Part shown: positions 1 to 10,158 of the stretch, one piece after another
Numbering within the stretch: position 1 is the stretch's first letter
How the letters are laid out: each line of letters opens with the position of its first letter
Origin: Aristolochia californica
Lineage: Eukaryota > Streptophyta > Magnoliopsida > Piperales > Aristolochiaceae
Direction: 5' to 3'
DNA length: 64,000 nt
Assembly (NCBI GenBank): GCA_029961685.1
Contig: JARWKL010000004.1
Span: 35,886,986-35,950,985 of the forward strand
The notes under the pieces: generated by a model
Database searches by the model: none
What the model was told of the DNA's origin: nothing
What the model saw: only the letters and a program-made list of their open reading frames with translations
Position numbers and translations under genes: made by a program

Positions 1-419
1 CGGGTATTGGAAACTTATCCTTAACAGTATGAGCATTGAGTTCTTTGTAGTCAACACAAAATCGCCAAGAGTGGTCATGTTCTTTTACTAACAACATTGG
101 GGACGAAAACGGAGACCGGCTGGGCTGTATAATGCCTTGCGCTAACATAAGCTGACATTGGTGCTCTATTCTGCAACTGTGGGTAGAGGTATGGGAGCAC
201 CACTACAGGCTCAGTGCCCAACTTTAAACGTATCTGATGATCACAATTTCGGATTGGTGGGAGCACAACAGCCTCTTGAAATAATTCATCAAATTCTGTA
301 AGGAGGGAGTTTAACTTACAGGGATTGGAGTCCACAGTTTGGATATTCTGGAGAGAGCAAGGTAACAGAACATGAGTCCCATGAAGAGTGAGTTGTTGCT
401 GGTCTTGTGTAAAACTCAT
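1..419 (-). pseudogene. GyA protease tail and start of reverse transcriptase
   Basis: On the minus strand this reads the protease-RT linker (LTEFDELFQEAVVLPPIRNCDHQIRL in two parts) and then, in another frame near the window edge, the RT block containing WRFCVDYKELNAHTVKDKFP. The latter is the standard chromovirus RT motif around YRxLN. The frame change near 75-160 shows that it is broken. Confidence 0.75.
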
Positions 420-643
420 AGTGATGGACTTGAAATCCCCTAAAATTTGACCCAGCTGCTGCAGTCATTTAATACCCAACACCAAGTAAAATCCTGCGAG
501 TGGAATGACTAAGAAGTCCGTCACAAATGTGTTTCCTTCAATATCAAAAGGTAACGTTGGACAAACTCCAGCACTAGAAATCTTAGCTCCTTTGGCTCCC
601 GAGACCGAAATGCCAGTTTCTGCTGAATTGGTAAGCCGAGTTA

Positions 644-1318
644 TTATGCTGCTGATTGGCTAATAAAGTTGTGGGTACTGCCTAAATCCACTAATGCCAG
701 CAATTGTAGGTGTTGGAGGCCAGCTCGGACCTGCATGGTGTTTGTGTTGTGCAGCCTTGTCATACCATGGAGGGAAATAGCTGGTTCGTCCATCTCAGGC
801 TCGTCAACTTCATCCAACGGTAGGGTCTTCTCAGAATCATCTACCTCTAACCAAAACAGGTATTTGCATATGTGACCATGTGTGTATGTCTCCTCACAAT
901 TATAAAAAAGGTCTTTGGCTCTCCTCTGTTCCTTCTCTGATTTAGAAAGGCGACGAAAGTATTGTGGCGGGGTTGCCTTGGGTGGTTGGGATATGTGAGA
1001 AGGATTGTTCCCTTGGTGCATTGGAGGGGCAAAGATGGGTGGAGCACCAGTGGTTACCCGGCTTGGCCATGGAGGCCTACGCCTAAGGGACTCTTTCAAG
1101 ACCCATTTTTTGGCATCCAGAGTACGGGCAAGATTCATGGCATGTGCTAGTTCAGGTGGGTCATGTAATTCCACTTCCAGACGCAGGACCACCACTAGGC
1201 CAGCAATAAATAAATGAACATAATGAGTCAGATGCACATCCCTACTATCTCGTGCCAACCGTTCTTGAAATTGTTTCTGATAAACCTCTATAGAACCCGT
1301 TTGTTTGAGGTTGACCAA
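644..1318 (-). pseudogene. GyA gag C-terminus, zinc-knuckle remnant and aspartic protease
   Basis: The start (SIEVYQKQFQERLAR) is the end of the capsid domain. A partly lost CCHC knuckle follows (FYNCEETYTHGHICK, missing the expected second cysteine). The retropepsin core LALVDLGSTHNFIS sits near the end, and the usual active-site motif DSG reads DLG here, which would be expected to abolish activity. The rest of the protease continues in other frames toward 420. GyD carries the same segment with DSG intact. Confidence 0.85.
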
Positions 1319-1383
1319 ATCTCCCAGAGGTTACTTTGGGTTGGTGGATTGAACCTCAACATGCAATAATCTTTAAAAATCGC

Positions 1384-1909
1384 CTAATCATAAATAGGTT
1401 GCTCAGAATGAAATTGATGGTACCATAGATGCGCTTCATCGATCATGTGGAATGCAGCTAAAGGAACCCAGTCCTCGGGTTGGGTTCTTTGATTCCAAAA
1501 GAATTGGTCACACCGGTGCAACCATATCAAAGGGTCTGAGGACCCATCATAAGTGTTAAAGTCGAGTTTGGTATACCTAGGCATGCTAGAGTGGTTGTTG
1601 CCGTGAGGCCCTCCAGGAATAGGATGTGCTGGACGCAGAGGAGCCATTGGTGGTGGTGGGGGAGGGGGATAGTGATCGGAATGCCTGTTGGACCTGCTCG
1701 AAAGGGCAGTGTCCAGCTCCATGTACTCTCCCATACGAAGAGTGAATTGATTAAAAGCATCCCGAAGCTCTATTACTTTTGTTCGAACAGTGGCAATGGA
1801 ATTCAGGGATTCCATTTGGACTTCCTCAATAAGATTGTGCACATCATTCGGAGAAGATGAATCGTCGACGGTGGTCCTGTCTTATACCAAGTTGTTAAGC
1901 TCCCTAGCC
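1384..1909 (-). pseudogene. GyA gag, N-terminal part
   Basis: This reading frame matches the retrotransposon gag domain of plant chromoviruses: a coiled-coil-like start (NLIEEVQMESLNSIATVR), a proline-rich linker, then KLDFNTYDGSSDPLIWLHRC and WVPLAAFHMIDEAHLWYHQF, which are signatures of the capsid region. The same segments occur in GyD gag. The frame breaks near 1384, where the sequence continues into the next frame. In-frame reading upstream to the LTR ATG meets one stop at the priming site. Confidence 0.8.
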
Positions 1910-2284
1910 ATGGATCAAGTCACCCAGTGATCTCCTTTGGCTTCCAGATTGTAATTCGTTTCGAGGGTTTTGGGAATTTTCAAATGGCCTATGATTTGAG
2001 AGAGAGAGAGAGAGATCAAGCTTTGAAGGAAGCTTGCACCTTCGACCTTGTTAGAGAGAGAATCCAATCTCAGACTTTAGACTAATGATCAATGCGTAAC
2101 CTTCATTTTAGAACCCGTCATCCATATAAGAGGATTAGGGTTGATGCACACTAGCTAAGGCCAAACAAAGGGCCACTAATTTGAAGAAAATTACATCTAA
2201 ACCTTCTAATAACAAAAACCCAAAAATTACATAATTTAACCCCTGTGTCTACTAGTTACTCTAGATGCTATGGAGTCCATAACA
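1893..2284 (-). repeat. 5' LTR of GyA
   Basis: On the minus strand the LTR starts TGTTATGGACTCC and ends AAGCTTAACA, giving the TG...CA termini. It is followed by a priming site reading TTGGTATAAGACAGG (initiator-Met tRNA type). A GA dinucleotide run lies at about 2001-2013. The minus-strand gag reading frame can be traced upstream across the priming site to an ATG inside this LTR (about 1907-1909), interrupted once by a TAA in the priming site. The GyD left LTR at 58393 ends the same way. Confidence 0.85.
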
Positions 2285-2385
2285 ATTTGCTGCATTCTTA
2301 GAAGTGTGAACCTTTTCAAGCAGTAGTTCACCTAATGAAACCAATTCCCTGATCCTGTGAAGCTTCACAACTATGTGCTTGGTCC

Positions 2386-3273
2386 TCACATGATACACCT
2401 GGTTCTTTGCCAAATAAATGGCAGTTGACTATCACAATGTAACTGAACTCCACCTTGCAGGACACCCAACTCCTTGACAAACCCTGTAAGCCTCAAAGCC
2501 TCCTTGGCAGCTTCAACTACTGCCATATACACTGACTCAGTAGTAGAGAGTGCAACTATAGACGGTACCATGGACTTCCAACAAATAGGTCCTCCTACAA
2601 GAGTAAATACATAACCTGTGGTAGACCTCCTGTCATCCAAATCCTTTGCATAGTTTGCATCCACATATCCCACAACTGAAGGAAGACTTTGTTGTCTTCT
2701 GAACAAGATGCCATAGTCTGTAGTACCCCTCAAGTATCTGAAGATCCACTTGACTGCATCCCAATGCTGTCGACCTGGATTTGAAAGAAACTTGCTAACC
2801 ACGCTGATAGCTTGTGCCAAATCTGGTCTTGTACAAACCATAATATACATCAAACACTCCACTGCACTGGCATATGGGACCTTTGACATGTCATGAACTT
2901 CATCATCTGTCTTTGGGCACTGAGCGGTAGACAATCTAAAATGATCCGCCAAAGGTGTACTTACTGGTTTTGCATTACCCATGATAAACCTGTCCAACAC
3001 GTTCTCAACATAGCTATGCTGAGATAGCGATAATATCCTGGAAGCTCTGTCCTTACGAATCTCCATCCCAAGAATCTTCTTGGCTGCACCCAAATCTTTC
3101 ATATCAAGTTCTTTGTTCAACAAAGTCTTCAAATTGTGGACCTCACTCATATTCTTTACAACAATCAACATATCATCCACATCAAGTAGCAGAAAAATAA
3201 AAGAATCATCATCAAGGCTTTTTACATTAACACAACAATCATACTCACATCTTTTGTAGCCAATCCGGATCAT
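2386..3273 (-). pseudogene. CoA reverse transcriptase C-half and RNase H
   Basis: A 295-residue open stretch with the copia RT palm motif degenerated to LLLDVDDML (YVDDM in active elements), then KKILGMEI, the connection region, and RNase H motifs GYVDANYAKD, RRSTTGYVF and ALSTTESVYMA. The order and spacing fit Tnt1-type pol. The frame ends within the final RNase H segment (SQLPFIWQRT), after which only fragments remain. Confidence 0.9.
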
Positions 3274-3540
3274 GTAAGAATCAAATTGCTTGTACCACTA
3301 CCTCGGAGACTGCTTCAACCCATAAAGTGATTTTTTTCAAATTATAGACCAAATGTTCCTGTCCAGGGTGACTAAACCCTTCTGGTTGTACCTTGTAAAT
3401 CTATTCCTCTAAGTCACCATCAATGAAAGTTGTCTATACATCCATCTACTCCAACTGCATGTCTAAATGTACTAATGCCAACACTGCCCTGATGGAGGTG
3501 TGTCTAACCATAGGGGAGAAGACCCCATCATAGTCAACCC

Positions 3541-3810
3541 CTATCCTCTGTGAGTAACCCTTTGATACCAGACGAACCTTAAATTTTTCCCCCTCTTTTT
3601 TTGATACTGCTTCTTTCTTCTTATAGACCCACTTGCACCTATTGCTCTGTTCCCCTTAGGAAGCTCCACCAACTCCCATGTTTGGTTTTTATGTAGAGAC
3701 TCCATCTCCTCTACCATAGCACCCATCCATCTACTTTTCTCCTGGCTTTGTATCGCCTCCTGAAAAGTAGTAGGATCCCTGCTACTAGTAATAAGCGCAT
3801 AAGAAACCAA
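3541..3810 (-). pseudogene. CoA reverse transcriptase N-terminal fragment
   Basis: The reading EAIQSQEKSRWMGAMVEEME, SLHKNQTWELVELPKG is the conserved start of copia reverse transcriptase (WxxAMxEEMxSLxxNxTWxLVxLP). The end is scrambled (lysine-rich, out of frame). Between 3273 and 3541 the expected middle of the RT is present but broken. Confidence 0.85.
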
Positions 3811-4633
3811 ATCTTCAAAACCATACCAGGTAGGTGGCTTGATAGTGCGTTTGGGTCTGTCTGTGGCTATACGGTGATGCTACTGTTCACCTGAGCAAGA
3901 ACTTTTTGCATGTTGAGTATCCTTTTCTCTACCATGGTTCTCTAGCTCCACCCGCACCACATGTTCATTGGTGTTGTAATTTTTTGGCACTTGTTTCTCT
4001 TCTTCCTGAGTACGCTGCAACATGGTTTTTTCATCAAAAACCACATCTCAACTGATCACCATCTTGTTTGCCTTCGAATCTCAAAACTTGAAGCCTTTCA
4101 CCCCTTTCTGATAGCCTAGAAAGATACATTGTTTAGATTTTGCATCAAGCTTCGACCTCTCTTCACTAGAAACATGTACATAGGCTGGACAACCAAACAC
4201 TCTCAAGCCAGAGTAGTCTACCTTACTACCTATCTACACCTCCTCTGATACTTTCCCATCTAGTGATGCTCTATGTGATCTGTTAATTAAGAAACATGTC
4301 ATACTCACTACTTCTGCCTAGAAGTTCTTTGCAAGCCCTGCATTCAACCTGAGACATCGAGCTTTTTCAGCTATAGTTCTATTCATCCTTTCCGCCACAC
4401 CATTCTGTGTGGTGTCTTGTGCACTGTGAAGTGTCTCTTAATTCTATGCTGCTCACACAACTCCTTGAACTTTGAGTCTATGTACTCAGTACCATTGTCT
4501 AATCAGAGGCATTTAATCTTCCTCCCTGTCTGGTTTTCTTATTCAGCTTTCCACAACTTAAACTTGATAAACATTACTGACTTGTGTTGCATGAAGTACA
4601 CCCAACCTTTTCATGACTAGTGACCAATAAAGG

Positions 4634-4876
4634 TCACAAAATACATGTGTCCTCTTTGGGATGAACTTTTACTGGCCCCCAAACATCTAAGTGAACATAG
4701 TCTAGAATCCCCTCCGTCTTGTGTGTGGTTGCCTTGAACAACACCTTGTTTTGTTTCCCAGGGACACAAAACTTGAAGAAATCAAGCTTGCATGTTTTGA
4801 TACCCTTCAATAGATTTCTCTTATGAAGCTCCATCATCCCACACACTCCCATATGACCTAACCGCATATGCCACAA
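4634..4876 (-). pseudogene. CoA GAG-pre-integrase domain and start of integrase
   Basis: This reads WHMRLGHMGVCGMMELHKR, a GAG-pre-integrase motif including the integrase zinc-binding histidines (HxxxxHxxxxGM), then LDYVHLDVWGPVKV, where D of HLDVWGP is the first catalytic aspartate of integrase. The expected CxxC pair reads FCVPGKQ, so the second cysteine is lost. The decayed rest of the integrase lies at about 4040-4630. Confidence 0.85.
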
Positions 4877-4941
4877 GACTATACAGTTTGACTCAAACTC
4901 TATAGCTACAACTCCACCTACAACTGTGGTACCTTGCAGTG

Positions 4942-5335
4942 TGTAGAATTTAGGATCTCATGAAAGGAACTTTAGATCAATAAAAAAAAAAAAGAAGAAG
5001 AAGAGAGAAGGAGAAGAGAAGAAGAAGAAGAACGTGGAAGAAGAGAGTTTGGATTAAGGGAGAAGAGGGTTGCGTCAAAAAGAAAAATGAAGGTTGGACG
5101 AATTGGTGGAAAGAGAGGAGAGTGCTTCAATTCCCTACCTCTTAGAGAATGCCTTTATTTATAGTTTTACAATGCCCTTAGGGCTACAACTTGATAAAAC
5201 AAAAGACATAAAAGGAACACATATTTACACTTCTATGCCATCTTTATGGAAAGTACCATATTTTACACATATGCCACTCCTTTGACGTGTGGGCTTCTTG
5301 TCTTGAGGTCGTGGGCTTGAGCCCTTCTTCCAACA
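4942..5335 (-). repeat. 3' LTR of CoB
   Basis: The minus-strand LTR begins TGTTGGAAGAAGGGCTCAAG and ends TAAATTCTACA. Its polypurine tract lies immediately to the right. It contains a GAA-rich stretch at 4981-5035 and a CTTTATTTATAG segment near 5150 that would be the TATA region. The CoE LTRs at 22274 and 31424 are close relatives. Confidence 0.9.
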
Positions 5336-5342
5336 CTCCCCC

Positions 5343-6326
5343 TCAAGCCAGAGGAGAAAAAACATCATAAATACCCAGCTTGCCACATATAAACGATAAA
5401 ATTTTAGATGTAACGGGTTTAGTGAAAATATAAGCTACTTGCTCTTGTGATGACACATGTTTGAGAGAGATTATTCCTGCTTGAAACTTCTCCCGTATAA
5501 AATTACAATCCACCTCAATATGTTTAGTTCTTTCATGAAAAACTGGATTTGAAGTGATATGAATGGCTGCTTGATTATCACAATGCAGATTCATGGACCC
5601 CTTTTTATAAAAACCTAGTTCGGTAAGAAGGGTCCTGATCCATAAAAGTTCACTAACGGTACGTGCCATAGCTCTGGATTCTGCTTCGGTGCTAGATCTT
5701 GCAACCACATTTTGCTTCTTACTCCATGTAACCAAATTTCCCCCAACCAGAGTACAATATCCTGATGTAGATTTTCTATCATCAGGAGATCCAGCCCAAT
5801 CTGCATTTGAGAAGCCTTCTATGTTGAAGTGCCCATGTTTTTTATCCAACAATCCTCTTCCCGAAGCTCCTTTTAGATAATGTATTATTCTCTCTAAAGC
5901 TTGCCAGTTGGTAATTTGTGGTTTGTGCATGAATTGGCTCACCATACTTACATCATATGATATGTCTGGCCTAGTTACCGTGAGATAAATCAATTTTCCC
6001 ACAAGTATTTGATATTTGCCAATATCAATATCTTCTTCATTTGTGGCACATAATTTTACATTTGTATCCATAGGTGTGTCAACTGGTCAACAACCCTTCA
6101 TTCCTATTTATTCAAGAAGATCCAAGACGTATTTCCTTTGAGACAATATTATCCCATGTTTGGATTGAAGAACTTCTATACCCAAAAAATATTTAAGCAT
6201 ACCAAAGTCTTTAGTCTTGAATTCCTGACATATCATTTGTTTCACCTCTTGTATGCTCAAAGCATCATCACCGGTTAAGATAATATCATCCACATATATG
6301 GCCAATAATATTTTCCCTTTGACCAT
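5343..6326 (-). pseudogene. CoB RNase H and reverse transcriptase C-half
   Basis: Two adjoining frames. 6108-6326 reads KILLAIYVDDIILTG (intact RT catalytic YVDD) and MLKYFLGIEVLQSKHGI. 5343-6071 reads DTNVKLCATNEEDIDIGKYQ through GFSNADWAGSPDDRKSTSGY, SSTEAESRAMA and HCDNQAAIHI to the end [15 protein letters not shown]. The RNase H acidic residues D, E and D are present. The split between the frames near 6075-6107 includes a stop. This is one of the better preserved copia pol regions in the window. Confidence 0.9.
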
Positions 6327-6431
6327 ATCTTTATAATATACAGAATGATCAACTGAGCACCGATGAAAACCAAACCGTAGGAGTGTTTGACTAAATTTAT
6401 CAAACCAAGCCCGAGGGGACTGCTTAAGCCC

Positions 6432-7224
6432 TTATAAAGACTTTTTTAACCGGCATACTGACTCCCCCTCAACCACATAACCAGGTGGTTGAACCGTATA
6501 AATTTCCTTACTGATATCACCATTTAAAAAAACATTTTTAACATCCAACTGATAGATGGGCCATGAGGAGTTAGCAACAATAGATAAGATGATGCGTACC
6601 GAATTCAATTTTGCAACAGCAGAGAAGGTCTCCTCATAATCTATCCCATAGCATTGTGTATAGCCCTTAGCAACCAGTCGAGCTTTAAGACGAGCAATCG
6701 ATCCATCCGGATTATGTTTCACCAAAAAAACCCATCGACAACCAACCGGTCTTTTACCTTTCGGGAGTGATGTTAAGTACCAGGTTTGGTTTTCGTATAA
6801 GGCATGCATTTCTTCATCCATAGCCGCCTTCCATCCTTGATGTCTCAGGCCTCCTGATACGACTGCAGAACGGAAGTAGAAGAAAGGGACGCAAGAAACT
6901 GAAAACACTCTGAAGACAAGCGATGGTGAGACATAAAATTTGAGATAGGATGCGAGTAGTACAGAAGCGACGTTCTTTTCTTAAACCAATAGGCCAAGTA
7001 TCAAATTCAGGCCCATACATAGGAGGAGAAGGACTTACCTCCGGTGGATCCGAAAACTCCACAAGTGACGGTATGGCCAGTGCATTAGGGGATGGATCCA
7101 CTTCAAGATTGAATGGCACAAACGGACAAGGAGTAGTAGAAGGACAAGTCCATCCTGGAGGAGCATCATGGGAGGAGTAGAAAGGAGTGTCCTCAAAGAA
7201 AGTCACATCCCTAGAGATAAACAT
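6432..7224 (-). pseudogene. CoB reverse transcriptase N-half and integrase-RT linker
   Basis: The frame at 6432-6908 carries WKAAMDEEMHALYENQTWYL, RWVFLVKHNPDGSIARLKAR and YGIDYEETFSAVAKLNSVR, which is copia RT. The overlapping frame 6814-7224 carries the end of integrase (SRDVTFFEDTPFYS) and a serine/proline-rich linker (PLEVSPSPP-like). A frameshift lies between them at about 6815-6900. The 3' side stops at 6432 with CRLKKSL, and the next stretch (6327-6431) continues as SPRAWFDKFS in a broken frame. Confidence 0.9.
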
Positions 7225-7431
7225 CCTCTAAAGGGTAGGATTGTAACAGACATAACCTTTCTGGGTGCGAGAGTATCCCAAAAAAATGCATTTCATATAC
7301 CGAGGATCAAGTTTATTTTTATGTGGAGATGTAACATGAACAAAACACGTACATCCAAACACTTTCAAAGGAAGAGAAAAAGGATCTTCACCATTAAATA
7401 ATACAGAATAAAGAGTTTTATGATGAAGGAT

Positions 7432-8117
7432 TCATGAACGTAACCTATTAATGAGAAAGCATGTTGCAAGTATAACATGAGGCCAATAGAAATAGGGTAC
7501 TTTCATGGAGTAGAGGAGGCCCCGAGCAACTTCAAGAAGATGATGCTTCTTCCTTTCAGCAACACCATTTTGTTGAGGAGTATAGGCACATGATGTTTGA
7601 TGATTAAGCCCATTACTCTCACAAAATGATTTGAAGTCATGAGACATGTATTCTTTAGCATTATCAGATCTAAGGGTTTGAATTTTCTTCCCAAATTGTG
7701 TCAAGACCATAGCATGAAAATTTTTAAACAAAGGAAGAATTTTGGAATGCTCTTTAAATAGATATAACCAAGTCACTCGAGTAAAATCATCAACAAAAAT
7801 GACAAAATATTTAACTTGAAAATATTTGAGACACATAAAGGGCCCCATACATCAGAATGTATTAGCTCAAATGGAGCAGTACTTGTAGTTGTAAGACGAG
7901 GAGAATATGTACTCCTGACATGTTTACTTAATTGACAAACCTCACAACTGATATTAGAAAGTCCTTTTAAAGATGGAACCAAAGAACGAATTGAAGGAGT
8001 AGACGGATGACCAAGTCGGTTGTGCCAAAGTTGGTCCTCAGATGTAGTGGATGATAATATAGCTAATGGTGGAAGAGTGGAGTAGTACAAACCCCCCCTT
8101 TTCATGGCCGCCACCAA
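7432..8117 (-). pseudogene. CoB integrase with GAG-pre-integrase domain
   Basis: 7773-8117 carries LWHNRLGHPSTPSIRSL and CEVCQLSKHVR, an intact HHCC zinc-binding set, followed by ELIHSDVWGPL with the first catalytic Asp. 7432-7848 carries YFVIFVDDFTRVTWLYLFKE (second part of the core), LRSDNAKEYM (catalytic Asp) and TPQQNGVAERKKHHLLEVAR (catalytic Glu is the E of AERK). A frameshift at about 7773-7848 separates the two halves. Confidence 0.9.
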
Positions 8118-8496
8118 TCACCCGCTTCGTACTGAGATTCTGAAAGACACAAGAAGACGGTGAGAAAGTGATAGAGCAATTTAATTGTTTGGTCAATTGG
8201 CTAACCGAGAAAAAATTTAAAGGAAATTGAGGAACAAACAAAACATCTTGAAGAGGAATAGATGAAGTAAGAGAGGAGGAACTTTTGCCAAGGACCTTGG
8301 TTTGGGTACCATCAGCAATAGTAACGAATTTATGAGGATAACAAGGAGATAAGGACTGCAACAAGTGTTTGTTACCTGATAGATGTTCGGAGGCCCCGGA
8401 GTCGATGATCCAAGAGGAAGAGGAAGAAGAGGAAGAAAGCATACTTGAGGCAATAGTAGTGGCAGCAGTAGATGATGAGGGAATAGATGATTCCAT
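8038..8496 (-). pseudogene. CoB aspartic protease
   Basis: The reading SSWIIDSGASEHLSGNKHLL contains the copia protease active site DSGA. It is followed by VTIADGTQTKVLGKSS, LQDVLFVPQFPLNFFSVSQL and FQNLSTKRVIGGG, the normal copia protease to pre-integrase order. The serine run before the active site is a low-complexity linker. This segment looks intact in isolation. Confidence 0.9.
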
Positions 8497-8502
8497 GAAC
8501 GA

Positions 8503-9254
8503 CTACATTTTCTGAAATGCAGCATAGTCCTCAGCCATAAGAGTCACATTTCCGGATGATGATTTAGCCTTATCTTCATTTTTCACAATGTTAATTGAGA
8601 CTGGGTTAGTTGTGGCCCAATCAGGCTTGCCATGAAGTTTCCAGCATGATGCCACAAGGTGGTTCTGACGGGCACAATAAGTGCAAAGTTGAGGCTTAGT
8701 ACGGAAAGAATTCTGACCCGTTCTACCACCTCTATATTCAGCCCCTCTCATAGTTCGACCCCCTCTCATATTTCTGCCCCATCCTCGGGATGAGGAAGAT
8801 GTTCCCCGATTGCCAGAGAACATCACCGATGGAGCATCAATAGGAGGAGGGGATGTATCCGATATCCAAAGTAATGTAGCACTAATATCATCGAAGGATG
8901 GAAGAGCAGAAGAACTTAGAGGTTGAGTTTTGGCCACCTCAAGGTATGGTTTAATATTCGATAAGCAAATGGCTGCTGCCAAAGCTTCTCTTTGTATTCT
9001 TGAATGGCAATATCAGTGGAATATGGCTGAGCTAGTTTCCATTCTTAAAGAAGACAGCGAAACCGTGCCAAAAATTCATGAATATTACTCCATGTTTCGT
9101 ATGCAACATATTTTGTAAGACATCATATATTTTTTGTAATGGAGCAGGGCTTGAGTAAAGCTTGGCACAGGCGTCCCATATGTTCTTGGCGGTTTCCAAG
9201 CGGACCACATTGTTGGCCACATGCTCTTCCATGCTATTAATGAGCCAACTATCA
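8503..9254 (-). pseudogene. CoB gag with CCHC zinc knuckle (5' end missing)
   Basis: 8503-8982 contains CTYCARQNHLVASCW, fitting a CX2CX4HX4C zinc knuckle, after an RG-rich stretch. 9032-9232 contains HVANNVVRLETAKNIWDACA, the UBN2-type copia gag fold. The frame is cut near 9254 in the segment equivalent to CoE at 30294, so roughly the first part of gag, the leader and the 5' LTR are absent. Confidence 0.85.
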
Positions 9255-9261
9255 CCATGTT

Positions 9262-9993
9262 ATAAATCCTTTCATGCTATGCTGGTCACTCAATTCGGTC
9301 AGAAAATAAAAGTACTTAGGTCTGATAATGCCAAAGAATATACTTCTAGTCATCTTGACTATTTTTGTCAAGAGAATGACTTTATCCATCAAACATCTTG
9401 TGTCTACACCCTTCAACAGAATGGTATTGCAGAATGAAAGAATCGTCACCATGTTGAGGTAGCTCATGGCTTACTGTATACCTTGAAAGTATTATACTCT
9501 TATTGGCTGCATGCCATCCTTACTGCATGCTTTCATATAAATAGGCTACCCTCTTCTATTCTTGGTTATAGATCCCCCTATTCCTTATTGTTTCCATATG
9601 GTGATCTTTTTTTATTCCCTTTAAAGTCTTCAGGTGTACATGCCTTTTTATATTACCTCCCCACTACATAGTAAACTTGATCCAAAATTTGACAAGTGTA
9701 TCTTCTTAGGTCACTCTTGTATACAGAAGGGTTATGTTTGGTACAGTCCTACTCTCCAAAGGTTACTTGTGTCTAGGGATGTAACATTTTTTGAAGACTC
9801 TTCATACTACTCTGAAAATGCCCCTCTAGGTCTCTCCTCTGTACCAGCCTCTCCTCGCTCGGTTGCGCCCCATTCTACAGAAACTGTTCAACCCCCTGAA
9901 GCACTGGTTGACACCACACCTGTAGAGTTTGCAGATGTCATCGAGGTAAGTCCATCTTCTCCTTTTCCTTTTGGACCACAATATGATACTTGA
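9262..9993 (+). pseudogene. CoC integrase (C-terminal part of core and tail)
   Basis: Three overlapping frames. 9262-9437 reads FHAMLVTQFGQKIKVLRSDN then AKEYTSSHL and ends with LQQNGIAE. 9483-9671 reads YSYWLHAILTACFHINRLPS. 9634-9993 reads LDPKFDKCIFLGHSCIQKGY and SRDVTFFEDSSYYS followed by a proline-rich linker. At least two frameshifts and a stop (AE*KN) are present. Confidence 0.85.
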
Positions 9994-10158
9994 CCCATCG
10001 CTTTATGGAAAGAACCCATAGCTTGTACTAGGCCCTCTACTTCTCACCCCATATTCAATTTTGTGTCTCACCATCGTTTATTTTCTTCATGTTGTCAATT
10101 TCTTACGTCTATTTCCTCCATCTCTATCCCATAGTCCTATTAGGAGGCACTGAGACAT

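Larger units (their letters stand above)
1..2284 (-). mobile_element. GyA: 5' part of a Ty3/gypsy chromovirus-type retrotransposon (cut by window edge)
   Basis: Read on the minus strand, the order from the right is 5' LTR (1893-2284), priming site, gag, protease and the start of reverse transcriptase, which runs off position 1. The proteins match the better preserved GyD copy at 58-63 kb domain for domain. The element sits directly against copia remnant CoA at 2285, so it probably inserted into CoA; the other junction lies outside the window. Stops and frameshifts split the coding part, so it is dead. Confidence 0.9.
2285..4941 (-). mobile_element. CoA: Ty1/copia (Tnt1-like) remnant
   Basis: Minus-strand copia pol debris, from the RNase H end on the left to the GAG-pre-integrase domain on the right. 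Both ends are cut, by GyA at 2284 and by CoB at 4942. No LTR of its own is visible. Between the two preserved blocks (3300-4620) the sequence still reads as decayed RT N-terminus and integrase in short frames. Confidence 0.85.
4942..9254 (-). mobile_element. CoB: Ty1/copia element with 3' LTR, lacking its 5' LTR
   Basis: From left to right on the plus strand: 3' LTR (4942-5335), a purine-rich tract directly inside it (minus GGCTTGAGGGGGAG), RNase H, RT, integrase, protease, zinc knuckle and gag. It stops abruptly near 9254 inside gag, where the sequence switches to the opposite-strand element CoC. Its gag, protease and pol match CoE (22-31 kb) throughout. It is inserted in CoA; 4937-4941 (CAGTG) would be one copy of the target duplication, and the second is lost with the 5' LTR. 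Confidence 0.9.
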
